A stretch of DNA of 64,000 bases from Pseudofulvimonas gallinarii (GTDB lineage Bacteria > Pseudomonadota > Gammaproteobacteria > Xanthomonadales > UBA2363), in NCBI RefSeq assembly GCF_004343305.1, contig NZ_SMAF01000009.1, positions 62,001 to 126,000 on the forward strand, written 5' to 3'. This document shows positions 44,708-53,639 of this stretch, piece by piece. Position 1 is the stretch's first letter. Every line of letters begins with the position of its first letter. The position numbers and the translations under genes were made by a program. The notes beneath the pieces were generated by a model that saw nothing but the letters and a program-made list of their open reading frames with translations, made no database searches and was not told the origin of the DNA.

Positions 44708-46582
44708 CTACTGCACCGCCTGCGCAGGACGCAGGCCTTCCAGGGCGCGACTGCCGGACAGCATGATCTCGCTCCACAGATACAGGCGATGATCGGCGCT
44801 GCCGGCGCGGTGCTCCGCGAGACGACGCGTCCACACATCGGCACGTGGCGCGGGCACCTCCAGTGATTCGCCGATGCGTCCTTCCGCCAGCCAGCGTCCC
44901 ACCGGCAGCGCAAAGCCCTGCTTGCGCCGGTGCACGATGTCGTGTGGCAACAAGGTCGCGGCGACCTCCTTGAGCAGCCATTTCGTCTGACCGCCCCGCA
45001 ACTTCAAGGACGACGGCAGGCGGCGCGCGAAGTCAACCAGTTCGATATCCAGGAACGGCGCGCGCACCTCCAGTGAATGCAGCATGCTGGCACGATCGAC
45101 CTTGACCAGGATGTCGTCCTGCAGATAGAGGTCGACGAAGAAGCTGCTGGCGCGATCGACATCGTCGTCGGAAGGACAGTTCTCCCACGCCTCGATGGCT
45201 TCGGAATACACCTCGTCCAACGGCACCGGATCGGCGAACAGCTCGGCCAGATCCATCTCCGATGCCGGTGCCAGCCACACCGGCAGGCGCAACGCGGGCT
45301 TGCGGTCGATGCCGCGCAGCAGCCGCTTCAGGCGGAAGTCGAAACTCATGTAGCGATGCGACACGGGCATACGCGATGCCAGCGTACAGATCGCGCGATG
45401 CACCGGCCGCGGTACCATCCGCGAATACCAGCGCGCGTAGCGCAGCGCCTTGAAGGGGTCGTAGCCGGCGAACAGCTCGTCGGCGCCATCGCCGCCCAGA
45501 GCGACGGTCACCTGTTCACGCGCGAAGCCACACAGCAGCCAGGTCGGCAGGATGGAGGAGTCGGCGATCGGCTCATCAATGCCGGCCAGCAATGCCGGCA
45601 GCCTGGCGCGCGCCTCTTCAACACTCAGACGACGCAGCTGATGGTCGGCGCCAATGTGCGCCGCGACGGCACGCGCGGACGCCGACTCGTCGAAACTGGC
45701 CTCGTCGAAGCCGATCGAGTACGTCCGCAGCCGTTCGCGGCCCGCCTGCCGCAACGCCACCGCGGCGATGGTGGAGGAGTCGACACCACCACTGAGAAAC
45801 AGCCCGACCGGCACATCGGCGACCAGGCGGCGGGCGACGGACCGGTCGATCAGGCCGGCCAGTTCTTCCACCAGCGCCGCTGTCGGACGCGATGCCAGCG
45901 CGGCATCCGGTTCAACCCGATAGCGCCAGTAGCAATGTTCGGATAGCCGGCCACTTGCCAGGTCCAGACGCAAGGAACAGCCGCCCGGCAACTTGCGCAC
46001 GCCTTCGACCAGGGTCAAAGGTGCCGGTACGAAGCCATAGGCGAAATACTTGCGCAGCGCGACGCGGTCCAGCGACGACGGCACGTCCGGATGCGCGCGC
46101 AGCGCCGACAGTTCGGATGCAAAGGCGAACAGCCCGGGCGCGTGACGGTAGTAGAAGGGCTTCTTGCCGAAGCGGTCGCGCGAACAGAACAGCGTCCGCG
46201 CACGGCGGTCGTGGATCACGAACGCCCACATGCCGTTCAACCGTTCGGGCAGCGCGTCGCCCCAGGCGCGATAGCCATGCAACACAACTTCGGTATCGGA
46301 GTGGTCACTGCGGAAGACGGCGCCGCCGCGTTCAAGCTCCTCGCGCAATGCCTGGAAATTGTAGATCTCGCCGTTGAAGACAATGGTCAGGTCGCCATCG
46401 CTCATGGGCTGCGCACCGCCTTGGACGTCGAGTATCGACAGGCGGCGATGGCCGAGATGGACGCCTTGTGCCCCGTCGATGGCGACGGCCTGCGCATCGG
46501 GACCCCGATGCGCCAGGCGTGAAGTCATCCGTTCGATGAGGGCGCGATCACCCCGTCCGACGAAACCGGCGATGCCGCACAT
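44708..46582 (-). CDS. asnB: Glutamine-hydrolysing asparagine synthase-like amidotransferase
   Basis: 624 aa. The N-terminal class II glutaminase has the nucleophile Cys2 (MCGIAGF), HRGPD and RLSILD motifs; the synthetase domain has the ATP-pyrophosphatase loop FLSGGVDSS and KVDRASM(L)H. Length and motifs match AsnB-type enzymes. In glycan clusters AsnB-like proteins (for example WbpS) amidate sugars or lipid-linked intermediates, so free asparagine synthesis is not certain. It starts 6 bp after the GT2 stop. Confidence 0.9.
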   Translation of the reverse strand: MCGIAGFVGRGDRALIERMTSRLAHRGPDAQAVAIDGAQGVHLGHRRLSILDVQGGAQPMSDGDLTIVFNGEIYNFQALREELERGGAVFRSDHSDTEVVLHGYRAWGDALPERLNGMWAFVIHDRRARTLFCSRDRFGKKPFYYRHAPGLFAFASELSALRAHPDVPSSLDRVALRKYFAYGFVPAPLTLVEGVRKLPGGCSLRLDLASGRLSEHCYWRYRVEPDAALASRPTAALVEELAGLIDRSVARRLVADVPVGLFLSGGVDSSTIAAVALRQAGRERLRTYSIGFDEASFDESASARAVAAHIGADHQLRRLSVEEARARLPALLAGIDEPIADSSILPTWLLCGFAREQVTVALGGDGADELFAGYDPFKALRYARWYSRMVPRPVHRAICTLASRMPVSHRYMSFDFRLKRLLRGIDRKPALRLPVWLAPASEMDLAELFADPVPLDEVYSEAIEAWENCPSDDDVDRASSFFVDLYLQDDILVKVDRASMLHSLEVRAPFLDIELVDFARRLPSSLKLRGGQTKWLLKEVAATLLPHDIVHRRKQGFALPVGRWLAEGRIGESLEVPAPRADVWTRRLAEHRAGSADHRLYLWSEIMLSGSRALEGLRPAQAVQ

Positions 46583-46588
46583 CGCGGA

Positions 46589-47656
46589 TCAGGCGCCCTG
46601 GGTGCCGACGATGCGGGCAATGCGATAGACGGGTTTCGACTGCGATTCGTGATACGTGCGGTTGATCATCTCCGCCAACAGTCCCATCAGGATGCTGACC
46701 ACGCCGATCATGAAGGCGAACACGGCCAGCAGTGGCAGCGGCGTCTGGATCAGCGACGTTCCGGCAAACACCTTGAGGCCGAGGGCCCACGACCCCAATC
46801 CGAACGACAGAAGGATCGACAGCAGGCCGAAGCCGCCGAACACGTAGATCGGCTTGCTCGAATACTTGAACAGGAATTTCACCACCAGCAGGTCGAGAAC
46901 GACCTTGATGACCCGCTCCAGTCCGTACTTGGAAACGCCATGGATGCGCGGATGATGGGTCACCGCCATCTCGCCGACGCGCGCACCGTTCCAGGCCGCA
47001 TAGATCGGCACGAAGCGGTGCATCTCGCCATACAGCTTGACGCCGTCGAGCACTTCTTTGCGGTACGCCTTCAAGGAGCAACCATAGTCGTGGAGATGAA
47101 CGCCAGACACCCGCGAGATTATCCAGTTTGCGACACGGCTTGGCATATTTCTTCGCAGCGGATGATCCTGTCGCTCCTTCCTCCATCCAGACACCACGTC
47201 AAACCCTTCATCCAATTTTTCCAGAAGACGGCCGATGTCTTCCGGATCATTCTGCATGTCCCCATCCATGGGGACCACAATGTCGCCTCGTGAATGATCG
47301 AGCCCCGCCATGAGCGCGGCCGTTTGTCCGAAATTGCGACTGAAATGGAGCACCCTGACCTGATCGTCCGAGGCCGCAAGGGTATCCAACAATTGGGCCG
47401 AACCGTCACTGCTGCCGTCGTTTACAAAAACAATCTCCCAAGTGCGCCCCAGTGCATCCAACGCATTGCGCGTACGCATGTAGAGATCAAGGATGTTGCC
47501 TTCTTCATTGAAGATGGGCACGGTGACGGTTACCTGCACGCCGCAGCCTGAGGAATTGTCTGTCTGGTTGTCCATCGCAGCCACTTGGAAACGTTGTGAT
47601 TGCCCCCGGGTCGTCCTGCGCTGTGTTTCGACACCGCCCCCCGGGGTGATGCTCAT
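46589..47656 (-). CDS. GT2 polyprenyl-phosphate glycosyltransferase (GtrB/ArnC type)
   Basis: 355 aa beginning in the ATGA overlap with the upstream GtrII gene; an internal ATG at 47575 (MDNQTDNSSG) is an alternative start nearer to the conserved part. GT2 motifs VTVPIFNEEGNI, VNDGSSDGS and the D-x-D (PMDGDMQNDPED) are present, with two C-terminal membrane helices (about 285-345). It should load undecaprenyl phosphate with a sugar in the inner leaflet, the GtrB step of the GtrA/GtrB/GtrII system. Confidence 0.9.
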   Translation of the reverse strand: MSITPGGGVETQRRTTRGQSQRFQVAAMDNQTDNSSGCGVQVTVTVPIFNEEGNILDLYMRTRNALDALGRTWEIVFVNDGSSDGSAQLLDTLAASDDQVRVLHFSRNFGQTAALMAGLDHSRGDIVVPMDGDMQNDPEDIGRLLEKLDEGFDVVSGWRKERQDHPLRRNMPSRVANWIISRVSGVHLHDYGCSLKAYRKEVLDGVKLYGEMHRFVPIYAAWNGARVGEMAVTHHPRIHGVSKYGLERVIKVVLDLLVVKFLFKYSSKPIYVFGGFGLLSILLSFGLGSWALGLKVFAGTSLIQTPLPLLAVFAFMIGVVSILMGLLAEMINRTYHESQSKPVYRIARIVGTQGA

Positions 47657-49284
47657 GGCACGTTGAATGGGTAGCCCGGCATATCACCGAGCTTGATCAG
47701 TGTATTGCCTTCGTGAACGACTACGCTGCCGGGCGCAGGCCACCTTGGCATCGCGGAAAAAATGCTCAGGTTTGCGCGCCGACGATCAGCACTGGCTTCG
47801 ACGAGATTGGTGTAACCCAAAAGGCGCATGTAAGAAACCATGCGTAAAAGATTGCCGCCGTCCCACTCGAAAAACGAATAGCCCCAGGTTGATGTCATCG
47901 GCCGCACCTGTAGAGGCTGGAAGGGCAGTGCACCATGGATGTCGACGGCATAGATCTTGTGCGAATCGAAACTCTCTTGCACCTCTGCGATGCGGCGGTA
48001 AAGGTCCGCCGCCAACTGCCGATCATGATGACGCACGGCCATGTCCACTGACTGCACGAGATTGTTCGCTTGTACCAGTCCCAATAGCGACATCAGTAGG
48101 GCTACGACGGAAATCTTCTCCAGCCAGTACTGGCCACTCGTAAGCCCCGCCATCGTGAAGAACCATACCGCGGAAGGAACCGCGACCATCGTTCGAACTG
48201 GCATTCCCCCGGAAAGGATATCCAGGGAGAAGGGCACCAGCACTAGCACCCCAATCATTGCCAGAATCACGGCGCGTTTTGCGAAAGAAGGTACGACAGA
48301 GATCGTGAGTGCCCCAATCGCAACGATCCCAACAAGGATCAGGAGCGGGAACCCAAGTATGTTCATTCCGAACACGTGGGCGCTGCCGCCGTAAACAGCC
48401 GCCATGTTCCGCAGCGCAGCCCTCACCATACCCAGCGGATCCAAAAAGAAATGCCGGATATTCACGATATTCCCAACGTATCCGCCATCGCGAAGGCCAG
48501 TGGCGTACAGGAAAATGGAATTCATGATCCAGTAAGTGGCTACTGCCAGGCAAAGGATCAGCATCAGCATGACCAGATCGCGAAGAGGCCTGGATGCCTC
48601 CGGCTGCGCCAGCGCTCTGGCAACCAGCAAGCCTAGTCCTAGTGCCGCGCAGGTAATAACAAAGCTCTGATAGATTGAAGTAGCGAGGGCAGCCAGGACG
48701 ACCGCCCGCATTAGATGCGTCAACGCACCTGCGCTGCGGCTAGTTGTTGCGTCGACATACGACACGAAGGCTCGAGCGAAAAGACAGCAGAACAGCAAAG
48801 CAAGCCCTGCGGCGGCGATGTTCGCAGAGAACGCCGCCAAGTGCATCCAGGTCGGAAAGGCCGCGAATACCGGAAACGACAGAACATGAATGACAGCAGG
48901 TCGGACCACCCCATGCGCGGACAACAGCACCAGGTACGCAATAGAAGAAAACACCCCGAAAATGAACAGTGCTGCGAAAGGTATCGCAGGGAGCGAGACT
49001 ACCCAGCGCTCAAACAGATAAGCCCCCCATCGACCCTGCATGAGCCATACCCCAGGATCACTGCGCACCGAAGCAAGCTCATCATCTATCTGAAGAGAAT
49101 AATTCGCTAGTGCGTGAAAATAGCATAAGGTAAAGATTACAAGGAGCGTCAGCAGGCGTGGCCCGATCCAGATGCGAATCCACTCAGGCCCCTCGCTACA
49201 CATTCTCATTGCGCACCCCATGGGCGACAGCGAGGCGCCCGCAAACGCCAACCTTTGCGAACACGGAAGGCCTCCAGAATTCAA
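47653..49284 (-). CDS. GtrII-family glucosyltransferase-like multi-pass membrane protein
   Basis: 543 aa if TTG 49284 (overlapping the gtrA stop) is used; ATG 49221 or 49203 are alternatives and none has a strong ribosome site. At least 11 membrane helices. The N-terminal YSLQIDDELAS motif (acidic DD) and WLMQGRWGAYL that follows match GtrII serotype-conversion glycosyltransferases. These add a sugar from undecaprenyl phosphate to O-antigen at the periplasmic side. Codon use and base composition are noticeably more A/T-rich than most of the window. Confidence 0.82.
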   Translation of the reverse strand: MNSGGLPCSQRLAFAGASLSPMGCAMRMCSEGPEWIRIWIGPRLLTLLVIFTLCYFHALANYSLQIDDELASVRSDPGVWLMQGRWGAYLFERWVVSLPAIPFAALFIFGVFSSIAYLVLLSAHGVVRPAVIHVLSFPVFAAFPTWMHLAAFSANIAAAGLALLFCCLFARAFVSYVDATTSRSAGALTHLMRAVVLAALATSIYQSFVITCAALGLGLLVARALAQPEASRPLRDLVMLMLILCLAVATYWIMNSIFLYATGLRDGGYVGNIVNIRHFFLDPLGMVRAALRNMAAVYGGSAHVFGMNILGFPLLILVGIVAIGALTISVVPSFAKRAVILAMIGVLVLVPFSLDILSGGMPVRTMVAVPSAVWFFTMAGLTSGQYWLEKISVVALLMSLLGLVQANNLVQSVDMAVRHHDRQLAADLYRRIAEVQESFDSHKIYAVDIHGALPFQPLQVRPMTSTWGYSFFEWDGGNLLRMVSYMRLLGYTNLVEASADRRRANLSIFSAMPRWPAPGSVVVHEGNTLIKLGDMPGYPFNVP

Positions 49285-49697
49285 TCTTGCGCCACATGTG
49301 GCGCCCTCGTGCCCAGCACCAGCTTGGCAATAAGGTAGTTGAAGGGCAAAAACGCAGCGATAACCACCAGAGCACTGACGCGTGGATCGATACCCACGCC
49401 TCGGATCAGTCCATGATTAAGGGCCATGCCAGCCAAAAGTTGTGGCAAGTAAACCAGAGGAAATCGCATGATTCTCTTCCATGTCGGCGGAACCCTGAAT
49501 ACCCAGCGCAGGTTCAGGACCAGACTCACACCAAGCCCACAGAGAAAGGCGAGCACATAGGCCGCGTGGTAACCGATGGCGCGAAGCAGGGTCAGATAAA
49601 CCGCGTAGGACATTCCGGTATTGACGAGCCCGGTCAGGACAAACCTGATGGCACGCCAAATTTCGGCGCACAGTTTCGCATTGAAATCCGGAGTCAC
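49281..49697 (-). CDS. gtrA: GtrA-family flippase-like membrane protein
   Basis: 138 aa starting GTG in a GTGA overlap with the wxcM-like gene. Four membrane helices and the family motifs RFVLTGLVNTGMSYAVYLTLL and LNLRWVFR identify GtrA, which is thought to flip undecaprenyl-phosphate-glucose. Its 3' end contains the perfect palindrome GCGCCACATGTGGCGC (49289-49304). Confidence 0.92.
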   Translation of the reverse strand: MTPDFNAKLCAEIWRAIRFVLTGLVNTGMSYAVYLTLLRAIGYHAAYVLAFLCGLGVSLVLNLRWVFRVPPTWKRIMRFPLVYLPQLLAGMALNHGLIRGVGIDPRVSALVVIAAFLPFNYLIAKLVLGTRAPHVAQD

Positions 49698-50638
49698 GCC
49701 TGCTCCATGGTCTCTCGGTAGTAGTCATAGTCCCTGATATAGTCTTCCGGATCATAGTGTTCGGAAGCAAAGACAAGCAGCAGGGCATCGGGTGAATATT
49801 TATATTGGATACCCCAGGTCATGGGTGGCAGCAAGAGACCGATATCGGGCCGATCCAATCGAATCTCGCGACGTTGCCGGGCGTCATCGACCACGACGGC
49901 GCAGCTTCCACGAACACAGATCAGGAACTGACTGCAACGCCAGTGAGCGTGCTCGCCGCGAACCTCCCTGCTTGGAACATCGTAGACCATGAACGCACGC
50001 TTCACTTCGAAGGGCACGTGCAGACCAAACTCTACCGCCGAAAGACTGCCCCGAAGGTCGCGTACATTCGGAAGGCGATACAGACTGGCCCCATTTACGC
50101 CCAAGTCGACAGTCTGGTCATTCCCCAACTCATCAAACCCTCGGACCGAATCGGCGCTCGCCGCCTGACCTGTGGCGTAACCGACAATTCGCGCCGGGTT
50201 GCCCACGACGACGGCGTTCGGCGGCACCGACTTGGTCACGACAGAACCCGCACCAACCATCGCATTGGAACCGATGACCACGCCTGGAAGTATGGTCGCA
50301 TTGGCCCCTATGGAAGCCCCTCTTCGCAATGTCGTCACCGGATAGCCAGCAAGATGCTGTCTGCTTCTAGGAAAAGGATCGTTGCAGAAGGTCGCGTTTG
50401 GACCGATGAACACGTCATCTTCAACAACCACTCCATCCCACAACTGCACGCCGCACTTGACCGTCACCCGGTTCCCAACTACTACACCGCTCTCTATGAA
50501 GACGTTATCGCAAATGTTGCAATCCGTACCGATGCGCGCACCTTCAAGCACGTGTGCAAAGGCCCAGATGCGGCTGCGTGCCCCGATATGGACAGACTCG
50601 CACAGCGCGGCGGGGTGACAGTAGTATTCCGAACTCAC
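49694..50638 (-). CDS. wxcM: Fused sugar N-acyltransferase/dTDP-4-keto-6-deoxyhexose 3,4-ketoisomerase (WxcM-like)
   Basis: 314 aa starting GTG 50638 in a GTGA overlap, with GGAGGA 6 nt upstream. Residues 1-160 are a left-handed beta-helix acyltransferase with hexapeptide repeats (GARIGTDCNICDNVFIESG, GASIGANATILPGVVIGSN). Residues 170-314 are a WxcM/FdtA cupin isomerase (VPSREVRGEHAHWRCSQFL with catalytic His residues, and YSPDALLLVFASEHYDPEDYIRDY). The fusion fits Xanthomonas WxcM. The predicted route is dTDP-4-keto-6-deoxyglucose to a 3-keto sugar (cupin), amination by the neighbouring FdtB, then N-acetylation, giving dTDP-Fuc3NAc or dTDP-Qui3NAc; the isomer cannot be told from sequence. 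Confidence 0.9.
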   Translation of the reverse strand: MSSEYYCHPAALCESVHIGARSRIWAFAHVLEGARIGTDCNICDNVFIESGVVVGNRVTVKCGVQLWDGVVVEDDVFIGPNATFCNDPFPRSRQHLAGYPVTTLRRGASIGANATILPGVVIGSNAMVGAGSVVTKSVPPNAVVVGNPARIVGYATGQAASADSVRGFDELGNDQTVDLGVNGASLYRLPNVRDLRGSLSAVEFGLHVPFEVKRAFMVYDVPSREVRGEHAHWRCSQFLICVRGSCAVVVDDARQRREIRLDRPDIGLLLPPMTWGIQYKYSPDALLLVFASEHYDPEDYIRDYDYYRETMEQA

Positions 50639-51594
50639 ATTGACTCCTCCGTACCCGGAGCTTCCCGCCCCCTGAATACCTCGTGTGAGCGGATCACCGA
50701 TAACGCCCGCCCCTTGGTGTTTTCATAAGCCCGCCACGCATAGATACCAACAATGCCAAGACCCAGGGCGTTTAGTCCTCCAAATCCGAGCAGGACGATA
50801 AGCGTTGCCGTATAGCCCGGCACATCGATAATTCCAATCAGCCTCGATACCATTGCAACGACGGTTAGGATCAGTGCACCTGCAAGGGACAGCATCCCGA
50901 GTCCAACCAGAAGGCGGATCGGCAGATCTGAAAATGCAAACAGGCTGTCCAACAGGTAGTCGAGCTTGCGCCGAAATCCCCACGCACTCTTTCCTTCCAG
51001 TCGCGGCAGTCGTTCGTATTCAACCCCCACCCTGCGGAATCCCAACCAGAAAAGTTGCGCAACGAGCGAGCTTCGCGCCTCCCTCATCGCCAGCAGCTGG
51101 TCGCGAACAGCCCGGTTGAAGGCGAATATGTCAACACCCCCCGGCGGGATCTCTGGCATCACCAGTTTTCGATATGCGCGCCAAAACATGCCCGACAGCA
51201 GGCGCGTCAGCCATGGATCGCTCCGTCCGCGTCGAACACCCACCACTACATCAACATCGCCGGCTTGCAGCCTCTGATGAAATCGCACGATAAGCTCGGG
51301 GGGCTCCTGCAGATCTGCCGCCATAACGGCAAAATGGTCACCGGAAGCCATCTCGAGACCTGCCCTGATGGCAGCAAAGGAACCGAAGTTTCTACTCAGA
51401 TCTACCAGACAGGCCTGGAATCCGTACTCTGGCAGGCGACAGGCCAATTCACGCGAGCTGTAGTCGGGACTCCCATCTACAACGAAGACTGCTTCGAACC
51501 CACCTTCGATCCGGCTGCGGATTTGGGCAATCGCATCAAGGAGCCGTGGAATCGATTGCTCATTACGATAGACAGGAATGATAAGTGAGAACAT
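50635..51594 (-). CDS. GT2 glycosyltransferase with C-terminal membrane helices (GtrB-like)
   Basis: 319 aa from ATG 51594, which shares one base with the fdtB stop (TGATG) and has GGAG 6 nt upstream; ATG 51606 is an in-frame alternative. GT2 motifs SLIIPVYRNEQSI, VVDGSPDYSS and ADLQEPPE with two membrane helices (about 230-290) place it with the DPM/GtrB group. It probably transfers a sugar to undecaprenyl phosphate; a second, different GtrB-like gene is at 46589. Confidence 0.88.
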   Translation of the reverse strand: MFSLIIPVYRNEQSIPRLLDAIAQIRSRIEGGFEAVFVVDGSPDYSSRELACRLPEYGFQACLVDLSRNFGSFAAIRAGLEMASGDHFAVMAADLQEPPELIVRFHQRLQAGDVDVVVGVRRGRSDPWLTRLLSGMFWRAYRKLVMPEIPPGGVDIFAFNRAVRDQLLAMREARSSLVAQLFWLGFRRVGVEYERLPRLEGKSAWGFRRKLDYLLDSLFAFSDLPIRLLVGLGMLSLAGALILTVVAMVSRLIGIIDVPGYTATLIVLLGFGGLNALGLGIVGIYAWRAYENTKGRALSVIRSHEVFRGREAPGTEESM

Positions 51595-52685
51595 CAAGGA
51601 CTCCACGCTCGGATGGCGTCGGCTACTTGCTCAACCTCACCGTCGTCCATCCACGGATGACAGGGAATTGTGACGACTTCCTGACATACGCGTTCGGTGA
51701 CCGGTAGCCGAACTCCATTGAAGCGACCATTCCAAACAGGCTGCCGGTGATCCGGACAAGGATAGTGAATGTCACTGGCCACTCCGTGGCTTGCCAGATG
51801 CGCCTGAAAGGCCTCACGATGATTGGAGCGCAGAACACAAAGATGATGTACATGCGCTTCGCCCTCATCATCTTGGAACACCAGCCCGGAATGGGGGACA
51901 CCTCGGTAGTAGCTGGCAATCGCCCGTCGGCGCGCATTTTGCTGATCCAGCGCGGGGAGTTTCGCCAAAAGAATCGCAGCCTGCAATTCGTCCAACCGAC
52001 TGTTCCGCCCACCCGGTTCGACCGCGTAGTATTTGCCGCGCCAGCCGTACTGGCGGAGCGAGCGGGCCCTGTCCATGAGTGTCTTGTCGGCGCCAACAAC
52101 TGCCCCACCGTCCCCGCAGGCGCCCAGGTTCTTGGTGGGATAAAAACTGAAAGCAGCCAGGTCACCCCAACTGCCTGCGCGCTTTCCATCGCGTTGCGCC
52201 CCGTGTGCCTGCGCGCAGTCCTCGATTACAGCCCAACCCCGGGAGCGCGCCACATTGAGTATCGCCGGCATATCCGCCAACAATCCATACAAATGGGTAA
52301 CGACAACTGCACGAACCGTTTCCCCGGACAGCGTCGCGAGTGAATCCGGATCCATGAGGAGGGTGCCGGGGTTTATATCGCAATAGACAGGAGTGCATCC
52401 GGCGGCAACAGCAGCTGTGGCTGCATACATGCCGGCGTTTGCAACCATTGCCACGCCATCGCCTGGACCCAGGCCCAGGGCCCGCATGGCAATCTCCAGC
52501 GCATCCGTCCCATTACCAACCCCTGTCGCGAAATCAACGCCGCAGAAGCCGGCGAAGCGCGACTCGAAGTCTGCCACCGACGGGCCGAGCACATACCATC
52601 CTGATTCGATGACCTGTCGGGCAGCGACAGCAATGATAATTGCGTCCTGGTCCGCGGCACGTTTGAGGTCATTCAAAGAAATCAC
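51594..52685 (-). CDS. fdtB: Sugar 3-aminotransferase, DegT/DnrJ/EryC1 family (FdtB/QdtB-like)
   Basis: 363 aa from GTG 52685, chosen because AGGTGGGGA precedes it and the product then starts MISLNDLKRA like other family members; an upstream ATG at 52742 gives 19 extra residues. PLP motifs are TDALEIAMRALGLGPGD, VIEDCAQAHGA, and SFYPTKNLGACGDGGA with the Schiff-base lysine. With the WxcM-like isomerase next in the operon, it should aminate C3 of a dTDP-3-keto-6-deoxyhexose. Confidence 0.9.
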   Translation of the reverse strand: MISLNDLKRAADQDAIIIAVAARQVIESGWYVLGPSVADFESRFAGFCGVDFATGVGNGTDALEIAMRALGLGPGDGVAMVANAGMYAATAAVAAGCTPVYCDINPGTLLMDPDSLATLSGETVRAVVVTHLYGLLADMPAILNVARSRGWAVIEDCAQAHGAQRDGKRAGSWGDLAAFSFYPTKNLGACGDGGAVVGADKTLMDRARSLRQYGWRGKYYAVEPGGRNSRLDELQAAILLAKLPALDQQNARRRAIASYYRGVPHSGLVFQDDEGEAHVHHLCVLRSNHREAFQAHLASHGVASDIHYPCPDHRQPVWNGRFNGVRLPVTERVCQEVVTIPCHPWMDDGEVEQVADAIRAWSP

Positions 52686-52788
52686 GATATCCCCACCTGT
52701 TTTAACTGCCCGCTGACGGGGCGGCGCAAGTATTAACAACACAACCCGGAATCATGTACGCGCTGCGCGAGCAAGGCAGTCCGCACTT

Positions 52789-53508
52789 TCACGAATCTAC
52801 TGCGGCACGAGGATAGATTGAATCAGTAACGTCAGCCGGCACCAGATCCCAGCGCAACCGCGTCCGGTCATAGTCACCCACCTTGCGGGCGATGATCGCT
52901 ATGCCCTGATGCATCTCGAAAAGGTGCATGGGTCGCGTGGCCGCGTCACGCACGAGCGAGAACATCCTGGCGGGCAAACCTTCCGACACGGTAACCACTT
53001 CAAAACCGGTAACCGGGTTGAACATGCAGTGTGCGCTGTGATGCAGGAATCGCCAGAAATCCCATGGCAACTCGTGTGTAATCCAAGCCGGATGAGTCGC
53101 CACAAACACATGGCCTCCCGGCTTCAGGATTTCGTTGATCTCCATGGCGGCTTTCCAAGGAAACATCAGGTGCTCAAAAACCGATATGGAGTAGACGAAA
53201 TCAAAACGCTTCTCGGGGAATGCCTTGCCCAACTGATGAGCATCCGAAACAACATCGACATACTCCCCTGGATGAATGTCCACGCCAGTGTAGTCGGTGA
53301 CGCCAGGAAAACGTTCGCGGCCATTGTGGCCTGAAACATTGCGCGAGCCGATTTCCAGTACCGCCGGATTGGTCGAATCAAGAACCATCTGCCGGAATTG
53401 GGCAAATGTCCGATGGTACGGATCATCTCCCGCAGCTTTGCGCCGCAATCCCTTCAGCAGCCAGTTGGCCAACCGTAAACGAACCTGATCCATTTTTTCC
53501 ACGCTCAC
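52789..53508 (-). CDS. Class I SAM-dependent methyltransferase
   Basis: 239 aa. AVLEIGSRNVSG is motif I, followed by GVDIHPGEYVDVVSD and the YSISVFEHLMFPW motif of DUF4942/Methyltransf_11-type enzymes. It is the first gene of the minus-strand island. Substrate unknown; likely a sugar or lipid-linked glycan, from context. Confidence 0.8.
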   Translation of the reverse strand: MSVEKMDQVRLRLANWLLKGLRRKAAGDDPYHRTFAQFRQMVLDSTNPAVLEIGSRNVSGHNGRERFPGVTDYTGVDIHPGEYVDVVSDAHQLGKAFPEKRFDFVYSISVFEHLMFPWKAAMEINEILKPGGHVFVATHPAWITHELPWDFWRFLHHSAHCMFNPVTGFEVVTVSEGLPARMFSLVRDAATRPMHLFEMHQGIAIIARKVGDYDRTRLRWDLVPADVTDSIYPRAAVDS

Positions 53509-53639
53509 CGCTTATCTCCCAGACGCCACTTTATATGGTCACGCTTATGCCTTGCCGCGCCATCGACATCGACGGGGTCCCGTCCGATGACACTGTGGGA
53601 AACCATGGGTGGAACCCTCACCGGCAAGGGGACCGCCCC

